Positions 41,566-49,467 of a stretch of 64,000 nucleotides of DNA are shown here, piece after piece (positions within the stretch are counted from its first letter, which is position 1; each line of letters opens with the position of its first letter). The notes beneath the pieces are model-generated. The model saw nothing but the letters and a program-made list of their open reading frames with translations, did not search any database and was not told the DNA's origin. Made by a program: the position numbers and the translations under genes. The stretch spans positions 16,895-80,894 of the forward strand of contig NZ_SCUT01000058.1 of NCBI RefSeq assembly GCF_004297265.1. Reading direction: 5' to 3'. This DNA comes from Reyranella sp. GTDB taxonomy: Bacteria > Pseudomonadota > Alphaproteobacteria > Reyranellales > Reyranellaceae.

Positions 41566-42240
41566 GTGAAGATCCTCCTCGTTGAAGACGACAGCCAAAC
41601 CGCCGACTACATCGCCAAGGGCCTGCGCGAGCACGGGCATGTGGTCGACCATGCCGACAACGGTCGGGACGGCCTGTACCTCGCCACGGGCGAGAAGTAC
41701 GACGTGCTGATCGTCGATCGAATGCTGCCCCAGATGGACGGGCTGTCGCTCGTGAAGGCGGCGCGCGCCTCGGGCATGAAGGCACCGGTCCTGTTCCTCA
41801 CCACCATGGGCGGCGTCGACGACAGGGTCGCGGGCCTCGAGGCCGGCGGCGACGACTACCTCACCAAGCCCTTCGCCTTCGCCGAACTCAGGGCCCGCAT
41901 CGGCGCCCTCTCCCGCCGCCCGCCGATCGTGGCCGCGACCTCACTCGTCGCGGGCGATCTCGAGATGGACCTGCTGGCGCGGACCGTGACCCGCGCCGGC
42001 AAGCGCATCGAGCTGCTCGCCCAGGAGTTCAAGGTCCTCGAATACTTGCTGCGCCACGCCGGCCAAGTAGTGACGCGCACGATGCTGCTCGAGAAGGTCT
42101 GGGATTTCCATTTCGATCCCAAGACCAACATCGTCGAGACGCATATCAGCCGGCTCCGCTCAAAGATCGACAAGGGGTTCGACAAGCCGCTGCTCCACAC
42201 GATCAGGGGGGCAGGCTATGTCATCCGCGCGCCTGATTAG
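41566..42240 (+). CDS. OmpR/PhoB-type response regulator
   Basis: The 224-residue regulator has a receiver domain with the acidic pair EDD at 7-9, phospho-acceptor Asp51 (LIVDRMLP), the conserved Thr (LTTMGG) and Lys (TKPFAF), and a C-terminal winged helix (about 130-222; VVTRTMLLEKVWDFHFDPKTN). The start is GTG 41566, with little SD support. It overlaps the kinase gene by 23 nt. Placement next to degP suggests control of an envelope-stress response (inference). Confidence 0.93.
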   Translation: MKILLVEDDSQTADYIAKGLREHGHVVDHADNGRDGLYLATGEKYDVLIVDRMLPQMDGLSLVKAARASGMKAPVLFLTTMGGVDDRVAGLEAGGDDYLTKPFAFAELRARIGALSRRPPIVAATSLVAGDLEMDLLARTVTRAGKRIELLAQEFKVLEYLLRHAGQVVTRTMLLEKVWDFHFDPKTNIVETHISRLRSKIDKGFDKPLLHTIRGAGYVIRAPD

Positions 42241-43600
42241 GATCCTGCGTTCGGCGAGCTTCCGCCTGCCGCTGATCTACGCCGTACTTTTCATCCTGTC
42301 CGCCGGCGTGCTGTTCGCCAGCGTCTACTGGACGGCGACCGCGGCGATGCAGAACGACATGGCCGCCGTCCTGCGCTCCGAAGCCTACCAGCTTGCGGAG
42401 GTTCATCGCCGCAGCGGCCTCGCGGGCCTGGCCGAGCAGATCACGCGGCGCATCAATTTCCGCACAAAGGGTCCGATCTTCTACCTGCTGCAGGCGCCAA
42501 ACCGGCGTGTCGTCGTCGGAAACCTGCCCGGCATGCCACCGGTAAACGGCGCCATCGACTTCGAACCCGACCAGCCCCAGCCGGAAATCGATCCCGACCG
42601 CCCCGGCGAGCGCCCCAAGCTGACGGGCTTCGGCCTCACCCTCCCGGACGGCTCGTTCCTGCTGGTGGCCCAGGACGCCAACCGCCTGGTCGACATGCAG
42701 CGCGCCATCATCCGCGCCTTCGCCTGGTCGGGCGGCCTCACCCTCGTCTTGGCCATCGCCGGAGGCGCGCTGCTCGGCAGCAACTTCCTGCGCCGCATCG
42801 ATACGATCACGCGCACCAGCCGCGCCATCATGGAAGGCGACCTCTCCGCGCGCATACCCGTGCGCGGCACGCACGACGAGATCGACCAGCTCGTGGCCAG
42901 CCTCAACGCCATGCTGGCGCGCATCCAGCAGCTCATGGACGGGCTTCGCCAGGTGTCGAGCGACATAGCCCATGACCTGCGCACGCCGCTCGGCCGCCTG
43001 CGCCAGCGGCTGGAGGACGCCCGCGAGCGCGCCACCACGACCGCCGACTACAGTGCCGCCACCGACGCCGCCATCGAGGAGGCCGACGCCCTTCTCGAGA
43101 CCTTCTCGGCCTTGTTGCGCATCGCCCAGGTCGAGGCCGGTGCGCAGAAGAGCGCCTTCGCTCCCTTCGACGTCTCCGCCCTGCTGAAGAGCCTGGGCGA
43201 AACCTACCAGCCCGTCGCCGAGGACCTGGATCGCGCCCTCGACCTGCAGATCGAGCCCGGGGCAACGCTGACCGGCGACCGACAACTGATCGCCCAGCTC
43301 GTCTCGAACCTGCTTGAAAACGCGCTGCGCCACACGCCCGAGGGAACAAGGGTACGGCTCGGCCTGCACCGCCAAGGCGACGGGTTCGAGATCGAGGTGG
43401 CCGACAACGGACCGGGCATTCCCGCTTCCGAGCACGAGAAGGTGTTCGACCGCTTCTACCGGCTCGACCGCAGCCGCTCGACCTCCGGCAGCGGCCTCGG
43501 CCTCGCCATGGTCAAGGCGATCGCCGGCCTGCACGGACTCACGATCCGCCTGGAGGATGCCAGGCCAGGCCTGCGGGTCGTCCTGAAGTCCATGGCCTGA
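42218..43600 (+). CDS. Sensor histidine kinase
   Basis: The 460-residue inner-membrane kinase has TM1 at about 16-38, a periplasmic domain (about 40-165) with a Pro/Asp-rich loop (DFEPDQPQPEIDPDRPGERP), TM2 at about 167-187, a HAMP domain, the phospho-acceptor His252 in SSDIAHDLRTPL, and a HATPase domain with NLLENALRHT, DNGPGIP and GSGLGLAMV. It pairs with the overlapping response regulator. The stimulus is unknown. Confidence 0.93.
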   Translation: MSSARLIRILRSASFRLPLIYAVLFILSAGVLFASVYWTATAAMQNDMAAVLRSEAYQLAEVHRRSGLAGLAEQITRRINFRTKGPIFYLLQAPNRRVVVGNLPGMPPVNGAIDFEPDQPQPEIDPDRPGERPKLTGFGLTLPDGSFLLVAQDANRLVDMQRAIIRAFAWSGGLTLVLAIAGGALLGSNFLRRIDTITRTSRAIMEGDLSARIPVRGTHDEIDQLVASLNAMLARIQQLMDGLRQVSSDIAHDLRTPLGRLRQRLEDARERATTTADYSAATDAAIEEADALLETFSALLRIAQVEAGAQKSAFAPFDVSALLKSLGETYQPVAEDLDRALDLQIEPGATLTGDRQLIAQLVSNLLENALRHTPEGTRVRLGLHRQGDGFEIEVADNGPGIPASEHEKVFDRFYRLDRSRSTSGSGLGLAMVKAIAGLHGLTIRLEDARPGLRVVLKSMA

Positions 43601-43695
43601 GAGGCTGTTCAAACGGGCTTTTTAGGACGTCCTGGCACGCAACAATGCTCCATCGACGGTACTATGATACCAGGTGGAGAATCGCCCTTTTTCGA

Positions 43696-43713
43696 TTCGT
43701 TTATTTCGTTTAT
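43696..43713 (+). repeat. Tandem duplication of TTCGTTTAT in an AT-rich spacer
   Basis: Two adjacent copies of TTCGTTTAT, with a partial third (TTCAT), lie in the 165-nt gap between the kinase and livF. The gap is clearly more AT-rich than its surroundings. No gene is seen in it. Confidence 0.5.
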
Positions 43714-43765
43714 TTCATTATATTGGCGGAATATCCAGTTTCTTCAATGACTTGTGGGTCGTTCT

Positions 43766-44482
43766 TCAGACCGCGAGGTAGCGCTTCTTCACGTCGTCAT
43801 TGGCCCGCAGTTCGTCGATCGAGCCGCGATAGACGATATGGCCCTTGTCGATCACCGCGACGTGGCTGGCGATATCGAGACAGAAATGCATGTTCTGCTC
43901 GGCCACGATCAGGGTCGTTCCCATGTCGCGCAGGCGCTGGATCAGCTCCCCGATCTTCTCGACGATGATAGGCGCCAGCCCCTCGCTGGGCTCGTCGAGT
44001 AGCACGACGTCCGGATTGCCCATCAGCGTGCGCGCGATGGTGAGCATCTGCTGCTCGCCGCCGGACAGTCTTCCGCCCATGCGGCCGCGCATCGAGGCGA
44101 GGATCGGGAAGACGTCGTAGATCTTCTCCAGGGTCCAGTCGATGCGGCCGCCGACGCCGGGCTTGATCGCGATCTTCAGGTTGTCGTCGACCGAGTGCTC
44201 CGGGAAAATCTGCCGGTCTTCGGGCACGAAACCCACTCCCTCGCGGGCGATGCGGTCGGGCGTGAACCTCTGAACCGGCGCGCCGCGCACGGAGACCGTG
44301 CCGCGCCTGGCCGGCGCGATGCCGATGATGGCCTTCATGGTCGTGCTCTTGCCCGCTCCGTTGCGGCCAAGCAGCGCCAGCGACTGGCCCTTCTCTACGC
44401 CAAACGAGACGCCGAACAGGATCTGACTGGCGCCGTAGAAGACGTCGATATCCTCGACCTTCAGGATCTCCGCGGCGCTCAT
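43766..44482 (-). CDS. livF: Branched-chain amino acid ABC transporter ATPase LivF
   Basis: The 238-residue ATPase has Walker A LLGRNGAGKSTTMKAI (about 38), the LivF-type GFVPEDRQIFPEHSV, signature LSGGEQQMLTIARTL, Walker B DVVLLDEPSEGLAP and the H-loop region IVAEQNMHFCLDI. It starts inside the livG stop (ATGA overlap). Last gene of the livK-H-M-G-F operon that imports branched-chain amino acids, amides or urea-like compounds. Confidence 0.94.
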   Translation of the reverse strand: MSAAEILKVEDIDVFYGASQILFGVSFGVEKGQSLALLGRNGAGKSTTMKAIIGIAPARRGTVSVRGAPVQRFTPDRIAREGVGFVPEDRQIFPEHSVDDNLKIAIKPGVGGRIDWTLEKIYDVFPILASMRGRMGGRLSGGEQQMLTIARTLMGNPDVVLLDEPSEGLAPIIVEKIGELIQRLRDMGTTLIVAEQNMHFCLDIASHVAVIDKGHIVYRGSIDELRANDDVKKRYLAV

Positions 44483-45249
44483 GCTGCGGCCCCTTGTCCT
44501 GAAGTTCCGTGCGCGGACTTGCCGAGATAGGCCTCGATCACCTTGGGATTGGTCCGCACCTCGTCCGGCGTGCCCTCGGCCAGCACCGACCCGTAGGACA
44601 GGACGCGGACCGTCTGGGCGACCTTGAAGACGATGTCCATGTCGTGCTCGATGAAGATCAAGGTCATGCCGCGCGCCCGCCACAGGCGCTGCACCGTCTC
44701 GATCATGCGCCAGCGCTCTTCCGGCCCCATGCCGGCGGTCGGCTCGTCGAGCAGCAGCACCCTGGGTTCCAGCGCCAGCGCCAGGCCGATATCGAGCAGC
44801 TTCTGGTCGCCGTGGCTGAGGTTACGGCTCAGAATGCCGGCGACCCGCGTGAGCCCCAGCAGTTCCATGATCTCGTCGCCGTGCTTCAGCGTCGTGGCGA
44901 GCGGGAACGGCGAGCGCAACACGGTTTCGCGATGCTGATGGGCCTGCGCCGCCGCCGCCAGCGCTTCCGACACGGTGAGGGTCGGGAACAGGCTCGCGAC
45001 CTGGAAGGCGCGCCCGATCCCCAGCCGCACGATCCTGCGCTGCGAGAGGCCGGCGATGTCCTCTCCCGCCAGCAGGATGCGCCCGGTGTCGGGCGGGAAA
45101 CGGCCGGTGATCAGGTTGAACAGCGTCGTCTTGCCGGCGCCGTTGGGACCGATGATGGCGCTGAGCGAGCCGTCGGCGAAGTCCAGCGTCACGTCGCGCG
45201 TGGCCGCCACACCGCCGAAGGATTTCTTGAGGTGTTCGAGCTTCAGCAT
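44479..45249 (-). CDS. livG: Branched-chain amino acid ABC transporter ATPase LivG
   Basis: The 256-residue ATPase has Walker A IIGPNGAGKTTLFNLITG (about 32-49), the LivG-type GIGRAFQVASLFPTLTV, signature LSHGDQKLLDIGLAL (typical LSHG rather than LSGG), Walker B VLLLDEPTAGMGPEE and IFIEHDMDIVF. ATG 45249 overlaps the livM stop. The same frame continues upstream inside livM, but the ATP-binding domain fixes the start. Confidence 0.93.
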   Translation of the reverse strand: MLKLEHLKKSFGGVAATRDVTLDFADGSLSAIIGPNGAGKTTLFNLITGRFPPDTGRILLAGEDIAGLSQRRIVRLGIGRAFQVASLFPTLTVSEALAAAAQAHQHRETVLRSPFPLATTLKHGDEIMELLGLTRVAGILSRNLSHGDQKLLDIGLALALEPRVLLLDEPTAGMGPEERWRMIETVQRLWRARGMTLIFIEHDMDIVFKVAQTVRVLSYGSVLAEGTPDEVRTNPKVIEAYLGKSAHGTSGQGAAA

Positions 45250-46253
45250 CAGCTGCCGCCCTTCGCTGCGTCCTTGTCCGCAGCATCGCGGATCGCCTGG
45301 GCCGCCGCCTGGCGCCTGTTCTCCCAGCGCTCGGCCAGCAGGTCGAGCGGGCCTTTGCGCAGGCCGAGGACCAGGACGAGGATCACGATTCCCAGCACCA
45401 GCTCCGTGTGGCTGGTGTAGCTGACAGTAATGTCGTTCAGCAGGCGCAGGATCACCGTGCCGGCCAGCGGCCCCAGGAAGACGTTCGATCCGCCCAGCAG
45501 GATCATGAAGATCGCCTCGCCCGACGTCGTCCAGAAGCCGAAATTGGGATAGGCGCCCGAAACGAACAGGGTGAGCAGGATGCCGCCGACGCCAGCGATG
45601 CAGGCAGAGATGACGAAGCAGGCCAGCTTGACCATGGTCACGTTGATGCCGAGGAAGGCCGCGCGCTCCTGGTTGTCGCGGATCATGCGCAGCGTGTAGC
45701 CGAAGGGCGACGTCACGACCTGGCGCAGGATGGCGATGCAGACGACGAATGCCACGGAACAGAAGACGTAGAGCTGCGTCCGGTCGGCGAGATCGATGCC
45801 CAGGAACTTCGGCCGCGGAATGCCGCCCATCAATCCCTGGTCGCCGCCGGTGAACGACACCCAGCCCAGGATGATGTTGTAGAACAGCATCTGGAAGGCG
45901 AGCGTCAGGAAGGCGAAGTAGATCTCGTTCAACCGCACGCAGATCGCCCCGACGATCAGCGCCATGAGCGCCGTGAAGCCGATCGCCAGCACGAAGGCAG
46001 CCGGTATCGAGAACTTGCCGGACTGCATCGCCAGGCCGAACGCATAGGCGCCGGCGGCGAAGAACATCGCGTGGCCGAACGACACGAGCCCGGTGTAGCC
46101 GATCAGCAGGTTGAGCGACATGGCCAGCAGTCCGTAGGCCATGCCGAACATGATGAAGTCGCGGATGGCAGGCGGCGCGCCGAACACCGGCACCAGCAGC
46201 AACAGGACCAGCCCCAGCCCGGCAAGGCCCAGATCTCTCCAACGTGACGTCAT
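45249..46253 (-). CDS. livM: Branched-chain amino acid ABC transporter permease LivM
   Basis: The 334-residue permease has about ten helices with the family loops GYTGLVSFGHAMFFAAGAYAFG, RGD-position FGYTLRMIRDNQERAAFLGINVTMVKLACFVISA (read in parts) and GAYPNFGFWTTSGEAIFMILLGG. A charged C-terminal tail (ENRRQAAAQAIRDAADKDAAKG) is extra. The stop and the livG start overlap (TGATG). Confidence 0.93.
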   Translation of the reverse strand: MTSRWRDLGLAGLGLVLLLLVPVFGAPPAIRDFIMFGMAYGLLAMSLNLLIGYTGLVSFGHAMFFAAGAYAFGLAMQSGKFSIPAAFVLAIGFTALMALIVGAICVRLNEIYFAFLTLAFQMLFYNIILGWVSFTGGDQGLMGGIPRPKFLGIDLADRTQLYVFCSVAFVVCIAILRQVVTSPFGYTLRMIRDNQERAAFLGINVTMVKLACFVISACIAGVGGILLTLFVSGAYPNFGFWTTSGEAIFMILLGGSNVFLGPLAGTVILRLLNDITVSYTSHTELVLGIVILVLVLGLRKGPLDLLAERWENRRQAAAQAIRDAADKDAAKGGS

Positions 46254-46259
46254 CGCCGC

Positions 46260-47162
46260 CTACCGGTGCGCGCGGCCGAACAGGCCGCTGGGCTTGAAGA
46301 TCAGGACCAGCGCCATGATCAGGAACATCACCCCGTCGACGAACAGCGGGAAGCCGATGCTGCCGAAGGAGCGCGTCAGACCGATGATGATCGAGGCCAC
46401 GAAGGCGCCGACGATCGAGCCCATGCCGCCGATCACCGTCACGATGAAGGACTCGATCAGGATCGAGAAACCCATGCCCGGTGTCAGCGAGCGCACGGGC
46501 GCCGCAAGCGCCCCCGCCGCGCCCGCGAGCGCGCTGCCGATGCCGAAGACGGCGGCATAGTAGAGGTTCACCCGGATACCGAGCGCCGACACCATCGGGC
46601 CGTTGATGGCCGCGGCCCGCACGATGCTGCCGAAGCGGGTGCGGACGATGACCAGCCACAGCAGCAACCCGATCGCCATCGCCGCCAGGATCATGAAGAG
46701 ATAGAATGGGGGAATGACGCCGCCCATGAAGCGGATGGGCGGCAGCCGAAACTCGGGCGGCATGCCCATCGAGAGCGGCACCGGCCCCCAGATGATCTTG
46801 ATGAGGTCGTCGGAGATCAGCACCACGGCATAGCAGACCAGGAGCTGCATCAGCACGTTGGAGCCGTAAACCTTGCTCATCAGCGCGCGCTCGAACAGGA
46901 CCCCCAGCACGCCGACCGCCACCGCCGCCCCCAGAGCGGAGACGAAGTAGCTGCCGGTGAGCTGGTAGAAGGTCCACGCCGCATACGCCCCGATCATGTA
47001 GAGCGAGCCATGCGCGAAGTTGATGACGTTCAGTACGCCGAAGATCAGCGTCACGCCCGACGCGATCAGGAACAGCAGCATGCCGATGATCATGCCGCTG
47101 GTGAGCTGCGTGACGACGCATGACGTCGTCCCGACGCAACGCAACAACGCGTCGAGATCCAC
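46260..47162 (-). CDS. livH: Branched-chain amino acid ABC transporter permease LivH
   Basis: The 300-residue permease shows ASGVTLIFGVLNVINFAHGSLYMIGAY (read in parts, about 34-60), RTRFGSIVRAAAINGPMVSALGI and ESFIVTVIGGMGSIVGAFVAS, the LivH landmarks. The start is GTG 47162 with AGGA about 7 nt upstream. It follows livK after 30 nt. Confidence 0.92.
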   Translation of the reverse strand: MDLDALLRCVGTTSCVVTQLTSGMIIGMLLFLIASGVTLIFGVLNVINFAHGSLYMIGAYAAWTFYQLTGSYFVSALGAAVAVGVLGVLFERALMSKVYGSNVLMQLLVCYAVVLISDDLIKIIWGPVPLSMGMPPEFRLPPIRFMGGVIPPFYLFMILAAMAIGLLLWLVIVRTRFGSIVRAAAINGPMVSALGIRVNLYYAAVFGIGSALAGAAGALAAPVRSLTPGMGFSILIESFIVTVIGGMGSIVGAFVASIIIGLTRSFGSIGFPLFVDGVMFLIMALVLIFKPSGLFGRAHR

Positions 47163-47192
47163 CTGTTTATCCTACTCGAAATCGTTATGCGG

Positions 47193-48464
47193 TCAGGAAA
47201 TATAGCCCTGCTTCTTCTTCCACTGCTTCTCGAGCTCGAAGATCGGCTCCCAGGCCGAGGACTGGAAGTCGGCCACGTAGGGCTCCTTGGAGAGCGAGAC
47301 GCCGTAGCCGATGATGTAGTCGACCAGGGTGTTGTCCTCGGCACGCATCGTCACAGAGCCCTTGGTGCCGAACTGGCTCTTGAGCGTCATGCCCTTGATG
47401 GCCTCGGCCATCTTCTTGCCGTTGGTATCGCCGTTGGTCTTCTTCAGCGCCTCGACGATGAACTCGGCCGCGACCGCATTCTCCCACGACCAGTTGGTCG
47501 GCTTGTGCTTCTGCGTCTTGACGTAGTTCTGGTACCACTCCTCGTTTTCCTTGGTGGGCGGCACTACCCGATTGTAGCGGCCGCCCGAGTAGACGCCCTG
47601 CGGGAACTGCTTCACCTGGTCGACGACGCCGTAGTCGCCGAGGTTCACCATGAACGACGCCTGCTTGTCGAACAGGCCGTAGAGGTTGGCCTGGTCGATG
47701 AAGGCCACGAGATCGCCGCCCCACAGCGCCGAATACATCGCGTCGGCCTTGGCGTTGAGGAGCTTGGTCACGACCTCGGTGTAGTCCGGCTGGAAAAGCT
47801 TGGGCCATGACTCTTCGACGACCTGGATGTTGCCGTCGAAATGCTTGGCGTATTCCATGAACTCGGCCGTGTTCGAGCGGCCATAGGCATAGTCCGGCGA
47901 ACAGGTCGCCCATTTCTTCAGGCCTTTGGCCTTGGCGATCTTCGCGGCGTAGTCGCCGCCGCCGATCGCATCGTGAATGCCCTGGCGGGCCGTCCGGAAG
48001 GCGGTCGGCACGTGAAGCTTCGGGTCGGCCGTCAGAGACGAGGTCTCCGAATTGGAGTGGATGCAGAGAACGCCGACTTCGCGGATGACCTCCTGGACGG
48101 CGAAGGCCGCGCTCGACGCCTCGGCATCGAGGATGATCTCGCACTTGTCGTTGTTTATGAGATCGCGCGTCACCTTGGCGGCTTCCTGGGGCGCGCCCTT
48201 GGAGTCCCGGACCACCATCTCGATCTTGCGGCCGTTGATGCCGCCCGCCGCGTTGAACTTGTCGAACACGTCCTTCAGGCCGCCGACGCTGGTCTGGCCG
48301 AGGATCGCGACGCGGCCCGACAGAATCGTCGGCACGCCGATCTTGATGGCGCCGGTCTGCGCCTTGCTGATCGCCGGGGCGCCGACCAGCCCGACGGCGG
48401 CCATGGCCCCTGCACCCTTCAGAACTCGACGACGGCTCGCGCGCCCCGACTCGATGGACGTCAT
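47193..48464 (-). CDS. Branched-chain amino acid/amide-type ABC substrate-binding protein (LivK family)
   Basis: The 423-residue periplasmic binding protein starts at ATG 48464 (GGGAG 8 nt before; a GTG at 48473 overlaps the SD). A twin-arginine signal SRRRVLKGAGAMAAVG is followed by AISKAQ cleavage. Mature landmarks are KIGVPTILSGRVAILGQTSVGGLKDVFD, AAGGINGRKIEMVVRDSKGAPQEAAKV (read in parts) and DAIGGGDYAAKIAKAKG. Ligand could be an amino acid, amide or aromatic acid. First gene of the Liv operon. Confidence 0.92.
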   Translation of the reverse strand: MTSIESGRASRRRVLKGAGAMAAVGLVGAPAISKAQTGAIKIGVPTILSGRVAILGQTSVGGLKDVFDKFNAAGGINGRKIEMVVRDSKGAPQEAAKVTRDLINNDKCEIILDAEASSAAFAVQEVIREVGVLCIHSNSETSSLTADPKLHVPTAFRTARQGIHDAIGGGDYAAKIAKAKGLKKWATCSPDYAYGRSNTAEFMEYAKHFDGNIQVVEESWPKLFQPDYTEVVTKLLNAKADAMYSALWGGDLVAFIDQANLYGLFDKQASFMVNLGDYGVVDQVKQFPQGVYSGGRYNRVVPPTKENEEWYQNYVKTQKHKPTNWSWENAVAAEFIVEALKKTNGDTNGKKMAEAIKGMTLKSQFGTKGSVTMRAEDNTLVDYIIGYGVSLSKEPYVADFQSSAWEPIFELEKQWKKKQGYIS

Positions 48465-48617
48465 GGTATTCACTCCCGGAATAGTTCTTATGGTCTTCGA
48501 CCGATTGCCGCGATCCTATGGGCAATCGTTCGGCATGGTCAAATGACAACCGGCCAGCGGACAGGGAACATACCCCCGCATCATGCAGGGCGTTCTACTG
48601 TTCGGTTCGATCGCCCG

Positions 48618-49463
48618 CTAACCGGCCTTGGCCTTCGCCGCGTCGGTTTCCTCCGGCTTGTTGCCGGCCGACCGGATATTGACGAAGCGAACGAGAATGC
48701 CGAACCAGAATTGCGAGCCCAGCGACGCGGCGAGCGCAGTCATCGCCCACCCGGCGAAGGCGACGATCCAGGCGGCCAGCCAGGCGGACGTCCAGGGACC
48801 TGCATCACCGGCAACCCGGTAGTCCTTCGTCCATCCAAAGGGAATCTGGAGCCTGGTGAGCGTGTCGAGGTTTGCCTGTGCGTTGGTCTGCTCCACAAGC
48901 CGCCTGGCTTCGGCCACGACATCCGTCTGCATCGCGGGCGGCGCGCTCGCCACCGCCGTCGCGATCCGCATGGCGTCGATGTTGAAACCAATCGCGATGA
49001 CCAGCCCGAGCGTCAGGACGATCCGCTGTGTCTGCCGCTTGTACCAGCCACCGGCCCGCTCCATGCTGGCGTCGAACCAGGTCTCAACCGATTTCTTGAA
49101 GGCTACTTCGTCGCCACCCGCCTCCTTCATGAGGATGCGGAACACCGGCAGGACATTGCCGACCTGAAGCGCCCGGCCGCGCGTCAGCATGTCGTGGATC
49201 GCCAACGCGAACTGGTCCTTCGGAATGTAGGACGGCAGACGACCCGAGGGGGCCAGGCTCTTGATCAACGGATGCGCGTACAGCTGGTCGACGAGGCCCG
49301 TCCGCTCGTCGTCGTCGAGCATCTTCTCCAGTGTCGCCTCGAGCGTCCTGGCGCGCATCGAGAACAGGCCGGCGACGAATTCCTGAGCCGTCGTGCAGAG
49401 AAGGCTGACAACCAGGAAGACGATGATGAGCGAGATGGCCGCGGAAGCAATCGAAAGCAGCAT
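48618..49463 (-). CDS. Membrane protein of unknown function, partner of the patatin gene
   Basis: The 281-residue product has an N-terminal helix (about 5-25, then TTAQEFVAGLFSMRARTLEATLEKML), a soluble domain (about 48-130), a helix at about 147-163, a further soluble segment, and a helix at about 224-248. I do not recognise a named family. It starts 4 nt after the stop of the patatin gene and is clearly part of the same transcript, so it may anchor, sense for or control the lipase. Confidence 0.65.
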   Translation of the reverse strand: MLLSIASAAISLIIVFLVVSLLCTTAQEFVAGLFSMRARTLEATLEKMLDDDERTGLVDQLYAHPLIKSLAPSGRLPSYIPKDQFALAIHDMLTRGRALQVGNVLPVFRILMKEAGGDEVAFKKSVETWFDASMERAGGWYKRQTQRIVLTLGLVIAIGFNIDAMRIATAVASAPPAMQTDVVAEARRLVEQTNAQANLDTLTRLQIPFGWTKDYRVAGDAGPWTSAWLAAWIVAFAGWAMTALAASLGSQFWFGILVRFVNIRSAGNKPEETDAAKAKAG

Positions 49464-49467
49464 GGCG

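Noticed and set aside
44479..47139. A single 886-residue protein reading through livM into livG
   Set aside because: The frame is open by chance through livH and livM; the only recognisable domain is the LivG ATPase beginning at 45249, and livM is clearly coded in another frame.
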